A stretch of DNA of 64,000 bases. It comes from Syntrophobacter sp963666995 (GTDB lineage Bacteria > Desulfobacterota > Syntrophobacteria > Syntrophobacterales > Syntrophobacteraceae). Position numbers and translations under genes: made by a program. The stretch covers positions 620,001 to 684,000 of the forward strand of contig OY762941.1 in assembly GCA_963666995.1 (NCBI GenBank), given 5' to 3'. Under the pieces are notes generated by a model, which had not been told where the DNA came from, searched no databases, and was given only the letters and a program-made list of their open reading frames with translations. Positions 1 through 9,014 of the stretch are shown here, piece after piece. How positions within the stretch are numbered: the first letter of the stretch is position 1; each line of letters begins with the position of its first letter.

Positions 1-1
1 T

Positions 2-238
2 TTCACCATGACCGAAGAGGAACACAGGGATGCGGACACGCTTCTGGGCCTTTTGCGTGACAGACTCTGCCGGGAAGATCCGTCGATCACGGGGTTCAAT
101 GTAGGGGCAAACTGCGGTGAGAGCGCCGGGCAAACCATCATGCACGCTCATATCCACCTCATACCGCGAAGAGACGGCGACACGTCCAGCCCCAGGGGCG
201 GGGTGAGAGGGGTCGTCCCCGACAAGATGGGTTACTAA
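2..238 (+). CDS. HIT family nucleotide hydrolase/transferase, 3' part only
   Basis: This is the C-terminal 78 codons of a histidine-triad protein. The triad motif HAHIHLIPRR is intact, preceded by the GFNVGANCGESAGQ segment, and followed by a typical PRGGVRGVVPDK tail. HIT proteins bind nucleotides and hydrolyse AMP-linked compounds such as diadenosine polyphosphates, using the central triad His as nucleophile. The reading frame is open to the left window edge, so the ATG at base 8 is probably internal, and roughly the first half of the usual 130-160 residue protein lies outside. The substrate cannot be told from this part. Confidence 0.9.
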   Translation, partial: FTMTEEEHRDADTLLGLLRDRLCREDPSITGFNVGANCGESAGQTIMHAHIHLIPRRDGDTSSPRGGVRGVVPDKMGY

Positions 239-514
239 AAGCTGAGGTAAGCAGCCCGCGGAATGGCGCCGGACACCGCGGCAAATCCCTTCCGGCTGAA
301 CCGGCTTCCGATCTTTTGCCGGAAGAGAATCCCCGGCAGGCAGCCTCGCTCGGCAGGGGCACGGTGGAAAGCCTGCCCCTTCATAACGGCTTCTCCCGGT
401 CCGCTCAATTCAGCCGGACCGCATTTGAGGCTAAAGACCCGCACTATGCCGAAAACGCCTCTCCGGGTGCGGCCGGCCGCAAAGCATTCACGGAAAAGTT
501 GACTTTCCCGACAA

Positions 515-546
515 GTGGCGCAACAATTGCGGCCACTCCTTTTTTA
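515..546 (+). terminator. Rho-independent terminator-like hairpin
   Basis: GTGGC-GCAA pairs with TTGCGGCCAC across a three-base loop, with one bulged base, and is followed by TCC and a run of six T. This is a plausible intrinsic terminator in the plus direction. It lies 277 bases after the HIT stop codon, which is far for that gene, so it may end an unannotated short transcript. Confidence 0.45.
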
Positions 547-1363
547 TAATCTACACCGACCACTTATCCCGGGCCTCCGATGCCCGGGCAGATCATGCAA
601 TGCTCGACAGGGCACGGGTCGAGAAGGCAGCGTTTGCCTATCGAGGCTCAAAGCACAATCGATTGCCGTGTGAGCGAGAGAAGAAGTCGACCTGCAGCCG
701 GAGGTTCAGTCACAGGCTGCCGGAAGACTTGGGGAGGTGCAGCATTTCGACAAAATTGTTTAACAAAGCCGGATTGCCTGAAAATAATGATTCGCCGACA
801 TGGCGTTCAGAGGGTTGAAGAGCTTCCGGATCGGCCCCCGCCACATTTCTTAGTGAATATGCCTCACGCAATGTGTGAAAAGCACAATTTTGTAAGATTT
901 GCACTACTGGGTGTCCTGTAAACCCGGTGGAATGACCAGAACGGCATATTTGGGTGGCAATTCCTTGTGGGAGAATTCCTCTTCCCGGGGAATGTCCCGA
1001 CACGCCCGAGTATGAGCCGGGAATGATCTTACGCCGAGCGGCTCTGCCCCGGGCCGGGCCGTTGCTTCAAGATCGTTGCCGCGCAACACCTGACGGAAGA
1101 TGAAGACCGGTTCCGGGGTGAAAGGCGGCAAAGCGGCTTCGGCGCTCCATGCCAGGCGACCGGCGAACGGCCTGCATGAATAACGGTTGAATCCGGTTAT
1201 GGGTTTGGTACCCCTTTTGCATCTCTACCGTCCCTGTTTATAGCTCCGGGAATCCACCCGAAGCAACGGACTCGTGCCCGGCACAAAGCCAAGTCACGGC
1301 TGATCCGTGCGCTATGCGGGGATAAATCGAGTTGCAGGGAAGCGAGATCGAATTCTTTTCATT

Positions 1364-1393
1364 GCATTGTCATTCCGGGCATTGTCATTCCGG
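1364..1393. repeat. Tandem 15 bp direct duplication
   Basis: The 15-mer GCATTGTCATTCCGG occurs twice back to back, at 1364-1378 and 1379-1393, about 140 bases before the start of the amino acid binding protein. A related GTCATTCCGG string recurs near 35390 inside another repeat-rich intergenic region, so this is probably debris of a dispersed repeat rather than a regulatory site. Confidence 0.6.
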
Positions 1394-1532
1394 CCGCACG
1401 CCGCGGGAGAAATCCGGGGATGTTCCGCTCAGGGTGTCCAGAGCGCAGCAGTGTGGTTGACGTGGCTTTTGTAGGGGTTTGCGATTGCAGCTTGGCGTGG
1501 GATCAAAATCTAACGGGAAAAGGAGAAGTTCC

Positions 1533-2753
1533 ATGATGAGGACTAGAGGATTGTTCGGGTTCGTCGTGATGTCGCTGAGTGTGGTGCTCCTGCTGTTCGC
1601 GGCTGAGGCGAAATGTGCGGATACCATCAATATAGGTATCCTGGGACCTTTCACCGGTCCGACGGCGTTCAACGGTGAAGAAATGAAAAAGGGTTCCCAG
1701 CTTGCCGCCGATGAGATCAACGAGAAGGGCGGGCTTTTCGGGATGCAGGTCAACCTGATCTACGGAGATACCGAATCCAAACCCGACAGGGGTGTCGCTG
1801 CCGTTAAGAAACTCATCACCAGGGATAACGTCCTCGTCGTGGGAGGCGGTTACCACAGTTCGGTTATCATCGCGACCTCCGAAGTCTGTGAACGGGAGAA
1901 GGTGCCGAACGTCGTCGCGATCGCCATTACGCCAACGATTACGAGCCGCGGTTTTTCCTACGTATTCAGGACTTCGCCCAGTTCGCCCCAATTCCTGGAG
2001 GGTTTGAACGAATGGCTGGAAAAGGTGAAGCAGCCGAAAACCGTGGCTTTTCTCATGGAGAACAGCGACTACGGCCGTGACGGGGAAAAGATCTGGTCCG
2101 AGCAATCCAAGAAGATCGGGGCGACTGAACTCACCCATCTCTACTTTCAAATCGGCGACACGGATTTCACTACTCAGATCAGCAAGTTGAAGGAACTGAA
2201 ACCGGACGTGACCTTCTGCATCGGCTCCACCACGGAACAGGCACTCATCCAGAAACAGGCCAAGGAACTCAATTTCGTGACCCAGTGGGTCGGTGTCGGC
2301 GGGCACTTCACCGAGGCTTTCTTCAAGATGGTCGGCCTGGATGCCCGTTATGCAATGGGTGTGTCCCTCGAACCGACGCTGAGCATGAAGGACCCGGTCG
2401 CCGCGGATTTTGTGAACCGTTATGCCGCAAAGTACAACGGGGCCAGGGCAGGGATTTTCTCCAGTCAGGGATACGACAACGTGGTGGTCATTCTGGATGC
2501 GATCAAACGAGCGGGAAAGCCGACCGGCAACCTGCAGCAGGACCGGGACAATATCAGGCAGGCGCTCACCAAGACGTCCATGAACCTCGTGCAGGGCAAG
2601 ATAGAATTCGACAACACGGGGCAGGTGTTTACCGTAAAGCCCTACGTAGTGCAGGTTCAGGATGTTCAGGGGCAACCTCAGCTCGTGATCATTTATCCTC
2701 CCGAGAGGGCGACCAGTTCTTATGAAGCACCTCTGCCGTGGAATAAAAGATAA
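1533..2753 (+). CDS. Branched-chain amino acid type ABC transporter, periplasmic binding protein
   Basis: A 406-residue periplasmic binding protein of the LivK/Peripla_BP_6 type. Residues 1-29 form a Sec signal peptide (MMRTRG, hydrophobic stretch, AEAKCAD), followed by INIGILGPFTGP, the usual first beta strand, and later a DYGRDGEKIW segment typical of the family. It should capture a ligand and deliver it to the LivH/LivM permease encoded directly downstream. The ATG at 1533 is chosen because AAAGGAGAAG precedes it and the signal peptide begins there; an in-frame upstream start at 1479 would add 18 unlikely residues. LivK-like proteins bind many ligands (amino acids, amides, urea, aromatic acids), so leucine specificity is not implied; the downstream amidohydrolases suggest amino acid derivatives. 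Confidence 0.93.
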   Translation: MMRTRGLFGFVVMSLSVVLLLFAAEAKCADTINIGILGPFTGPTAFNGEEMKKGSQLAADEINEKGGLFGMQVNLIYGDTESKPDRGVAAVKKLITRDNVLVVGGGYHSSVIIATSEVCEREKVPNVVAIAITPTITSRGFSYVFRTSPSSPQFLEGLNEWLEKVKQPKTVAFLMENSDYGRDGEKIWSEQSKKIGATELTHLYFQIGDTDFTTQISKLKELKPDVTFCIGSTTEQALIQKQAKELNFVTQWVGVGGHFTEAFFKMVGLDARYAMGVSLEPTLSMKDPVAADFVNRYAAKYNGARAGIFSSQGYDNVVVILDAIKRAGKPTGNLQQDRDNIRQALTKTSMNLVQGKIEFDNTGQVFTVKPYVVQVQDVQGQPQLVIIYPPERATSSYEAPLPWNKR

Positions 2754-2767
2754 GCAGTGAGCGAAGA

Positions 2768-2805
2768 GAGGGTGCGGAGGCACGCCGATTGGCGCCTCCG
2801 CCCTC
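2768..2805 (+). promoter_or_regulatory. Intercistronic hairpin between binding protein and permease genes
   Basis: GAGGGTGCGGAGGC (2768-2781) pairs with GCCTCCGCCCTC (2794-2805) with a single bulge, giving a very stable stem in the 76-base gap between the binding protein and livH. No T-run follows. Such hairpins commonly protect the upstream message or dampen read-through so that the binding protein is made in excess over the membrane components; that role here is inference. Confidence 0.55.
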
Positions 2806-2829
2806 TCCGCCCCGTCATGTGAGGAATCC

Positions 2830-3711
2830 ATGGAGTCTTTGCTTTTACAACAGATAATCAACGGCCTTGTCGTCGGCAGCATCTATTGCCTGATGGCGAC
2901 GGGACTGACAATGATCTTCGGAGTGATGAAGATATCCAACTTCGCCCACGGCGACTTTCTGATGATCGGGGCCTACCTGGGTATCTACACGACCGCGGTC
3001 CTCTCAGGATGGGTCGGATGGCTGGGAGGAATGCTGGTCGCCGCCGCAGGGGTCGGGGCGCTCGGTTTCCTGGCCGAGCGGTTCCTCTTCAGGCCGCTCA
3101 TGAGCAGGAACTCGGACATCGACGTCATCATGCTCTCGATCGGCCTGAGCATCTTCATCGCAAACGGCGCTCACCTCGCCTTCGGGGCGACCCCCAAGAT
3201 GCTTATGGATCCTTTTCACAGCAAGAATGTCAACCTGATCTTCTGCTCGACGAGCCTCATACGCATCCTGTCCTTTCTCCTTGCCCTCATGGCCATAGCC
3301 ATGCTCCAGTTCTTTCTCATCAAGACCAAGGTGGGCACGGCGATTCGCGCGACATCCCAGAACAAGAACGCCTCGATGCTGATGGGCATCGATACGAGTT
3401 TCATCTACGCGCTGACGTTCGTGATCGGATCCGCGCTGGCCGGCCTGGGGGGAGTCCTTTACGGAACGATCCTTGCCGTCTCTCCCACAATGGGAGCGCT
3501 GCCCACCCTCAAAGCTTTCGCCATCACCATCATGGGTGGTATGGGAAACATTCGCGGGGCAGTCTACGGGGGATTCATTCTGGGGGTCGCAGAGACGCTT
3601 GGAGGCAATTACATATCCATGGATTATAAAAATGCCATAGGCTTCGTTATCATAATTCTCATACTCCTGGTGATGCCCGAAGGCCTGTTCGGACGGAGAA
3701 GGAGCCGATGA
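2830..3711 (+). CDS. livH: Branched-chain amino acid type ABC transporter permease LivH
   Basis: A 293-residue inner-membrane permease beginning MESLLLQQIINGLVVGSIY, the standard LivH opening, with about eight hydrophobic segments. The conserved GLTMIFGVMKISNFAHGDF and the C-terminal GGMGNIRGAVYGGFILG motifs are present; the latter contains the cytoplasmic loop that contacts the ATPases. It pairs with LivM to form the translocation pore. The start is preceded by GTGAGGAATCC. It follows the binding protein gene and overlaps livM by four bases (ATGA), so the pair is translationally coupled. Confidence 0.95.
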   Translation: MESLLLQQIINGLVVGSIYCLMATGLTMIFGVMKISNFAHGDFLMIGAYLGIYTTAVLSGWVGWLGGMLVAAAGVGALGFLAERFLFRPLMSRNSDIDVIMLSIGLSIFIANGAHLAFGATPKMLMDPFHSKNVNLIFCSTSLIRILSFLLALMAIAMLQFFLIKTKVGTAIRATSQNKNASMLMGIDTSFIYALTFVIGSALAGLGGVLYGTILAVSPTMGALPTLKAFAITIMGGMGNIRGAVYGGFILGVAETLGGNYISMDYKNAIGFVIIILILLVMPEGLFGRRRSR

Positions 3712-4697
3712 CCGTGAAATATCGAAACCTCCTGTTCTGGCTTCCGGCAGCGGCGGTTCTTTTTCTGCTTCCTTTCATCATAACGGATCGCTATTCCCAG
3801 CACATCATGGTGCTTTCCTGCATTTTCATCATCCTGACGTGCAGTTGGAACCTGCTGAGCGGATACGCGGGGCTGTTGAACCTCGGGCACGCGGCGTTCT
3901 TCGGCATAGGGGCATATTCATCCGCCCTGTTCGCCCTCAGCACCGGTCTTTCGCCCTGGTTCGGCCTGCTGGTGGGCGGGGCCGTTTCGGCCTTTTTCGG
4001 GGTCCTTCTCGGCATACCTTCTTTCCGGTTGAGCGGCCCGTACCTGGCGATAACCACCATCGGTTTCAGTGAAATCATGCGGATGGTGGCCATGAACTGG
4101 GTGAGCCTGACACGCGGGTCCCTGGGTCTCTACGACATTCCTCCGCTGACTGCCTTAAAGCTTCCGGGCAACATTTCCATTGCCTTCGTTTCCGAGCGGA
4201 ACGTCTATTATGTGGCCCTCATTTTCGTTGTCCTCGTGCTCATTTTATTGAAGAGACTCATTAAGTCCGATTTCGGGCTGACGATAGAGTCCATGCGCGA
4301 AGAAGAGAAGGGCGCCGAATCGATCGGGGTCAACACCTCGCAGTACAAACTGGCCGTTTTCATGATCAGCGCTTTTCTGGCCGGTTTCGCGGGGGCCCTT
4401 TACGCTCACTACGTACGGTTGATCAGCCCCGATATGCTGGGACTGGAGGAGACCTTCACCATTCTCACGATGGCGACGATCGGCGGGCTCGGCACCTTTT
4501 TCGGGCCGGTCGTCGGGGCCGTGCTGCTCACCGTTCTCTCGGAGGCCCTGAGGTTCGTCGAGGAACTCATCAACCTTGAAATACGGATGGTGGTCTACGG
4601 GGCGATGCTCATGATAACAATCATTTTCATGCGAAGAGGTATCGTCGGTCTGGTGAGCGGCCTCTTCATGCGCAAATCCGAGGGGGCCGGCAGATGA
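3708..4697 (+). CDS. livM: Branched-chain amino acid type ABC transporter permease LivM
   Basis: A 329-residue membrane protein of the LivM family. After an N-terminal anchor it shows the family block NLLSGYAGLLNLGHAAFFGI and, near the C-terminus, ATIGGLGTFFGPVVGA, the ATPase-contact loop. It forms the heteromeric pore with LivH. Both ends overlap neighbours by four bases (ATGA with livH upstream, ATGA with livG downstream), which fixes the start and marks a coupled operon. Its length is close to the normal size for the family. Confidence 0.95.
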   Translation: MTVKYRNLLFWLPAAAVLFLLPFIITDRYSQHIMVLSCIFIILTCSWNLLSGYAGLLNLGHAAFFGIGAYSSALFALSTGLSPWFGLLVGGAVSAFFGVLLGIPSFRLSGPYLAITTIGFSEIMRMVAMNWVSLTRGSLGLYDIPPLTALKLPGNISIAFVSERNVYYVALIFVVLVLILLKRLIKSDFGLTIESMREEEKGAESIGVNTSQYKLAVFMISAFLAGFAGALYAHYVRLISPDMLGLEETFTILTMATIGGLGTFFGPVVGAVLLTVLSEALRFVEELINLEIRMVVYGAMLMITIIFMRRGIVGLVSGLFMRKSEGAGR

Positions 4698-5479
4698 CAG
4701 TCCTGAAAGCGGAAAATTTGACGAAGTCGTTCGGCGGCCTTTGTGCGGTGAGCGGTGTCAGCTTCGATCTCGATGCGAACGAGATCCTCGGTCTCATCGG
4801 CCCGAACGGGGCCGGCAAATCCACACTTGTGGACCTCCTTTCAGGATTTCAGAGGCCCAACGAAGGCAAGGTGATCTTTCTCGGCCGGGATCTGGTCGGA
4901 CTGAAGCCGTACAGGATCAATCACCTGGGGGTGTCCAGGACATTTCAGATCCGCAAGATATTCCCGAAACTGACAACCCTCGACAACGTCCGGTCGGCCC
5001 TCGTGGATCGGGGGAAGAAAGGCGCATGGGGACTTCTCGTAGACAGTCTGAAGCCCCCGGTGAAATCTCATGCCGCCGCAACGGCCGTGGAAGAACGGGC
5101 TCTGGAACTCCTCGACATCATGGGGCTCTACGAATACCGCCATCAGCTTGCGGAAAATCTCCCTTATGCTTACTGCAAGCGTCTCGAAATGGCGAGATCC
5201 CTTGCGACCCGTCCCAAGGTCCTCCTTCTCGATGAACCGTCCGGCGGGTTGAATCCGAAGGAGATCAACGACCAGATCGCCATTATCAAAAAAATCAATG
5301 AAATGGGGATTTCCATCCTCATCATCGAACACGTCATGAAGGTCATCATGAGTATCTCGCACAGAATCATGGTCTTGAATTACGGCCGGAAAATCGCCGA
5401 CGGCCCGCCCGAGGAAATCTACAGGGACGAGAAGGTGATCGAAGCCTACCTTGGAAAGGACGCCGATGCTGAGCATTGA
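4694..5479 (+). CDS. livG: Branched-chain amino acid type ABC transporter ATPase LivG
   Basis: A 261-residue ABC ATPase. Walker A is GPNGAGKST near residue 36, Walker B is VLLLDEPSGGLNP, and the switch His is in IIEHVMKVIM. The LivG-type insert containing SRTFQIRKIFPKLT is present. The usual LSGGQQ signature is degenerate, reading ENLPYAYCKRLEMARSLA, which occurs in some LivG proteins but is worth noting. It forms a heterodimer with LivF to power LivHM. The start overlaps the livM stop and the 3' end overlaps livF by 14 bases. Confidence 0.93.
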   Translation: MTVLKAENLTKSFGGLCAVSGVSFDLDANEILGLIGPNGAGKSTLVDLLSGFQRPNEGKVIFLGRDLVGLKPYRINHLGVSRTFQIRKIFPKLTTLDNVRSALVDRGKKGAWGLLVDSLKPPVKSHAAATAVEERALELLDIMGLYEYRHQLAENLPYAYCKRLEMARSLATRPKVLLLDEPSGGLNPKEINDQIAIIKKINEMGISILIIEHVMKVIMSISHRIMVLNYGRKIADGPPEEIYRDEKVIEAYLGKDADAEH

Positions 5480-6173
5480 GAACATCACGGTTTATTATGG
5501 AAAAGCCGTGTCCCTGCACGGCGTGTCCCTTCATGTGGCCCGGGGGGAATTCGTGTGCCTCCTGGGAGCGAACGGCGCGGGCAAATCGACCCTTCTGAAA
5601 ACCATATCCGGGATGCTCCAGCCCAAGGAAGGCAGGGTCACGCTGGACGGCGAGGAGATTCACAGGCTGAGCCCTCACCAGATCGTGAAGAAGGGCGTTA
5701 TTCACGTGCCTGAAGGAAGAGAAGTGTTTCCCGATCTGACCGTCCAGGAGAATCTGCAGATGGGAGCCTACACCCGTAGCGATGCGAGCGGCGTGCAAGA
5801 GGATCTTGCCTTTGTTTTCGAGGTCTTCCCGAGGCTTAAGGAGCGAAGAACGCAGATTGCGGGCACCCTCAGCGGCGGAGAAGCTCAAATGCTGGCGATA
5901 GGCCGCGGACTGCTCTCATCCCCCCGCTACCTGATGCTCGACGAACCGAGCCTTGGCATAGCACCTCTGGTCAGGGATACGATTTTTGATACGATTCAGA
6001 AGATCTACAGGGAGAAGGGCATTTCGATTCTGCTCGTCGAACAGAACGCCAAGTCCGCCTTGAAGATGTCTTCTCGAGGTTACGTGCTCGAAAATGGAGA
6101 GGTCAAACTCGAGGGAAGCGGAGAGGAACTCTTTCGCAACGACTACGTCAAAGAGGCGTACCTGGGTTACTGA
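5466..6173 (+). CDS. livF: Branched-chain amino acid type ABC transporter ATPase LivF
   Basis: A 235-residue ABC ATPase with Walker A GANGAGKST, signature LSGGEAQMLAIGRGLL, Walker B YLMLDEPSLGIAP and switch His region replaced by the LivF-typical LLVEQNAKSAL. The opening MLSIENITVYYGKAVSLHGV is the standard LivF start. The ATG at 5466 is preferred over a TTG at 5451 because GGAAAGGA lies at the right distance and the alignment begins there. It completes the five-component importer; the amidohydrolase gene starts only six bases after its stop codon. Confidence 0.95.
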   Translation: MLSIENITVYYGKAVSLHGVSLHVARGEFVCLLGANGAGKSTLLKTISGMLQPKEGRVTLDGEEIHRLSPHQIVKKGVIHVPEGREVFPDLTVQENLQMGAYTRSDASGVQEDLAFVFEVFPRLKERRTQIAGTLSGGEAQMLAIGRGLLSSPRYLMLDEPSLGIAPLVRDTIFDTIQKIYREKGISILLVEQNAKSALKMSSRGYVLENGEVKLEGSGEELFRNDYVKEAYLGY

Positions 6174-6179
6174 AAAAGG

Positions 6180-7439
6180 ATGATGATCCGGATGAGCGGC
6201 ATGACGATCGATGGTGACAGGCTGTGGCGGTCGGTAATGGACATGGCGAGGATCGGCGCCACGGAAAAGGGAGGCGTTCGCCGCCTGGCGCTGACCAACC
6301 TTGACCGCGAGGCCCGGGATTTGTTCGTGAAATGGTGCGTCGAGGCGGGGTGCGACATCGTCGTCGACGCCATGGGCAACATCTTTGCACGCAGGCCCGG
6401 CAAGGACAATTCACGTCCTCCGGTAATGACGGGGAGCCACCTGGACACTCAACCCACCGGGGGGCGATTCGACGGCATCTACGGAGTAATGGCAGGCCTC
6501 GAAGTCGTCCGGACGCTCAACGATCTGAATCGTGAGACGCTGGCCCCGGTGGAACTCGTGGTCTGGACCAACGAGGAAGGCTCCCGCTTCGCCCCCTGTA
6601 TGGTCGGGTCGGGCGTCTTTGCCGGTGTGTTCACTCTGTCCGAAGCGCTCGCCTGCACCGACGTGAACGGGAAAACCATCGGCGAGGAACTCCGCCGCAT
6701 CGGCTATGAAGGCAGCCGCCCGGCGACCGGCGGGCGCGTCGGTGCATACCTGGAAGCGCACATCGAACAGGGCCCCATCCTCGAGAATGAATCGAAGACC
6801 ATCGGGGTGGTTACGGGGGCCATGGGTATTCGCTGGTACGACGTGGTCATCACCGGCCGGGAATCTCATGCGGGTCCCACACCGATGCATCTGAGGCGCG
6901 ACGCCCTGGTCGGGGCCGCAAGACTGGTCACGGAAGTAAACCGGATAGGAAACGCCTTTCTCCCGAACGCCTGCTCGACGGTGGGCGAAGTCCACGTATA
7001 CCCGAACTCGAGAAACGTCGTTCCCGGCCAAGTCATGCTCACCGTCGACCTTCGCCACTTTCAGGCCCCCAGGCTGGACCTCATGGAGGCGGAGTTGAAG
7101 AACGCCCTTCTCTTCCTCGAGCGAGAACTGGAACTCGACACGACCCTCAAAGTCGTGACCGACCTTCCGCCGATACCGTTTTCCGGGGAATGCATCGATG
7201 TTATCCGGGAGGAAGCGGCTGCGCTGGGGCTGAGCCACCGGGACATCGTGAGCGGAGCGGGTCAGGACGCGGTTTATATTGCGCGCATTGCGCCCACCGG
7301 GATGATATTCATCCCCTGTGAAGGGGGAATCAGCCACAACGAAAACGAATACGCGGCCCCCTCGGATCTCGAAGCCGGCTGCAACGTGCTTTTGAGGAGC
7401 ATCGTGAGGCTTGCCGATCGCGATGCTCCCCTTGTCTGA
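6180..7439 (+). CDS. Zn-dependent M20 amidohydrolase, N-carbamoyl-L-amino acid hydrolase / allantoate amidohydrolase family
   Basis: A 419-residue M20/M28-fold hydrolase. It shows the family opening DGDRLWRSVMDMARIGAT, the first metal ligand in GSHLDTQPTGGRFDG, the catalytic WTNEEGSRFAPC segment, AHIEQGP and the dimerisation-domain GRESHAGPTPM, and ends with GISHNENEYA, which carries the last His ligand. Members hydrolyse N-carbamoyl amino acids, allantoate or ureidoglycine; residues seen here do not separate these. It follows livF with six bases between, strongly implying that the importer brings in its substrate. ATG codons at 6180, 6183 and 6192 are all possible starts; 6192 has the better spacing from AAGGA. 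Confidence 0.9.
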   Translation: MMIRMSGMTIDGDRLWRSVMDMARIGATEKGGVRRLALTNLDREARDLFVKWCVEAGCDIVVDAMGNIFARRPGKDNSRPPVMTGSHLDTQPTGGRFDGIYGVMAGLEVVRTLNDLNRETLAPVELVVWTNEEGSRFAPCMVGSGVFAGVFTLSEALACTDVNGKTIGEELRRIGYEGSRPATGGRVGAYLEAHIEQGPILENESKTIGVVTGAMGIRWYDVVITGRESHAGPTPMHLRRDALVGAARLVTEVNRIGNAFLPNACSTVGEVHVYPNSRNVVPGQVMLTVDLRHFQAPRLDLMEAELKNALLFLERELELDTTLKVVTDLPPIPFSGECIDVIREEAAALGLSHRDIVSGAGQDAVYIARIAPTGMIFIPCEGGISHNENEYAAPSDLEAGCNVLLRSIVRLADRDAPLV

Positions 7440-7504
7440 CGGATAGCTGCCCGCATGGACGGACGGGGATCGGCAGGATAGCTGATAACGATCTGGAGAT
7501 TGAA

Positions 7505-8872
7505 ATGAATGAGGAAAGACGGTTTGTGTCGGACTGGGTCGAAGAGCGCGCCGACGCGTTCTTTGGCTACGCGAAATCGGTGTGGGAATATGCGGAGCTG
7601 GGGTGTTCGGAATTCCGGTCGTCCAAACTCATGGTTGAAGTGCTGAGGGAGAATGGGTTCGAAGTCCGGGAAGGTGTTGCCGGGATGCCAACGGCTTTCG
7701 TTGCCGTATGGGGAAGCGGAAATCCGGCCATAGCCTTCAGTTGCGAATACGATGCTCTGCCGGGCCTGTCACCGGATGCAGCGGAATCGACCGGTCCCGC
7801 GGGACCGGGCCATGGCTGCGGGCACAACCTTCTCGGTGTGGGCAGCGTCATGGCGGCGATCGCCGCCGGGGAATGGCTGAAGCTCAAAGGAATACCGGGG
7901 AAGCTGGTCGTCTTCGGCACCCCGGCCGAAGAACTCTGTATCGGGAAACCCTTCATGGCGCGGGAAGGCCTGTTTGACGGGATGGATGCCATCCTCGACT
8001 GGCACCCCTGGATTCGGAACTCCGCGGATTACGACACCTGCAATGCATATTTCAACATCAAGTATCATTTCCATGGCAGGAATGCGCACGGCAATTCTCC
8101 GTGGATGGGGAGAAGCGCCCTCGACGGCGCCGTGCTCATGGGGCATGCCATCGAAATGTTGAGGGAACACATCCCGCCGGGAAATCCAGGGGCGGCAAAC
8201 ACCATAAACTATACTTTTTCCGACGTCGGTCCCTGTTACCCGAGTGTTGTTCCGGACCATTCCACTCTCTGGGCGGTGGGAAGGATCACCGAATCCGAAA
8301 CAATGGAAGGGATCATGGCGAGGGTGCACAGGTGCGCCGAAGGAGCAAGCATCGCCACCGGTACATCCTGGGAAATGGAATTCAAGACCGCTTCCCACGA
8401 GAAGATTCCAAACAGGGCGCTTTCAACCGTTCTGTACAGGAATTTTCTGGAAATCGGAGGGCCGGATTTCACCCGCGAGGACCAGGACCTGGCTCGTGCG
8501 ATCCAGAAGCGCATGAACGTCCCTCAAACGGGGCTCGACAACTCCATTCCTCCTCTCCGGGAGGGCGCCTCGATACTGACCGACAACTCCGAGTACAGTT
8601 GGTTTGCACCGTTTGCCATGATCTGGGTCGCCACAGCCCCGGAGGGTTTCGGCTGGCACAACAGGGAAATCGCCGAGTGCACGCGATCGTCGATCGGGAG
8701 GAAGGCCATGACGACCGCCGCCAAAGTCCTTGCGGCTTCCTGTGTGGAACTCTTCCGCAAGCCCGAGCTGCTTTCCGAGGCCAAACGGGAACTTGCGGAG
8801 CGGCTCGCCGGGAGGACATACAAATCCCTCATCCCCGACGAGACCCCCGTCCCGGTCGCAATCAATACCTGA
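7505..8872 (+). CDS. M20 family amidohydrolase, AbgB-like
   Basis: A 455-residue M20D peptidase resembling AbgB, a subunit of p-aminobenzoyl-glutamate hydrolase. Visible family marks include AFSCEYDALPGLS, GHGCGHNLLGVGS (metal-binding HGCGHN), GTPAEELCIGKPFM with the catalytic/metal Glu pair, and the HGRNAHGNSPWMGRSALD dimerisation-domain His motif. The start is preceded by GGAGATTGAA. An AbgA partner is not adjacent, so it may act as a homodimer on another N-acyl amino acid. Position 65 bases after the preceding M20 enzyme suggests one catabolic operon for imported amides. Confidence 0.88.
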   Translation: MNEERRFVSDWVEERADAFFGYAKSVWEYAELGCSEFRSSKLMVEVLRENGFEVREGVAGMPTAFVAVWGSGNPAIAFSCEYDALPGLSPDAAESTGPAGPGHGCGHNLLGVGSVMAAIAAGEWLKLKGIPGKLVVFGTPAEELCIGKPFMAREGLFDGMDAILDWHPWIRNSADYDTCNAYFNIKYHFHGRNAHGNSPWMGRSALDGAVLMGHAIEMLREHIPPGNPGAANTINYTFSDVGPCYPSVVPDHSTLWAVGRITESETMEGIMARVHRCAEGASIATGTSWEMEFKTASHEKIPNRALSTVLYRNFLEIGGPDFTREDQDLARAIQKRMNVPQTGLDNSIPPLREGASILTDNSEYSWFAPFAMIWVATAPEGFGWHNREIAECTRSSIGRKAMTTAAKVLAASCVELFRKPELLSEAKRELAERLAGRTYKSLIPDETPVPVAINT

Positions 8873-8900
8873 TTTCAGCAATCTCTGCGCCCCCCTCTCG

Positions 8901-8926
8901 CCCCTCCCCTCCCGCGCGGGGAGGGG
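8901..8926. repeat. GC-rich hairpin of a dispersed repeat family
   Basis: CCCCTCCCC pairs perfectly with GGGGAGGGG around an eight-base loop. Similar CGCCCCTCCC...GAGGGGAA sequence occurs at 29550-29601 and, inverted, at 40149-40200, so this is one of several intergenic copies rather than a gene-specific terminator; there is no T-run on either strand. Confidence 0.5.
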
Positions 8927-8963
8927 AAAGCAGCAACCGATGTTTCTCAAGAGAGTGGGGACT

Positions 8964-9014
8964 TGGACCCGGCCGGTTGCCCAAATAGAATTCAGGTGAA
9001 AAATGAGCCGTTTG
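8964..9014 (+). repeat. Partial copy of dispersed repeat R1
   Basis: TGGACCCGG...GTTGCCCAAA...AATTCAGGTGAAAAATGAGCCGTTTG matches the first ~50 bases of the longer repeat at 39931-40142 and, inverted, the end of the copy at 35488-35686. Similarity stops right after GAGCCGTTTG, so this is a truncated copy. Confidence 0.65.

Larger units (their letters stand above)
239..1532. other. 1.3 kb gene-poor interval
   Basis: No convincing coding sequence was found on either strand; all open frames here are short, overlap one another and lack recognisable motifs. The interval holds a terminator-like hairpin (515-546), a tandem 15 bp duplication (1364-1393), and finally the ribosome binding site of the substrate-binding protein gene. 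The segment between the HIT gene and the hairpin (239-514) has no assigned role; it could be a long 3' untranslated region, a small RNA or decayed coding DNA. Confidence 0.5.

Noticed and set aside
1503..2882. 459-codon open frame on the minus strand
   Set aside because: It lies antisense to the binding protein gene; the translated sequence is rich in His, Arg and Asp without motifs and is an artefact of high-GC third positions.
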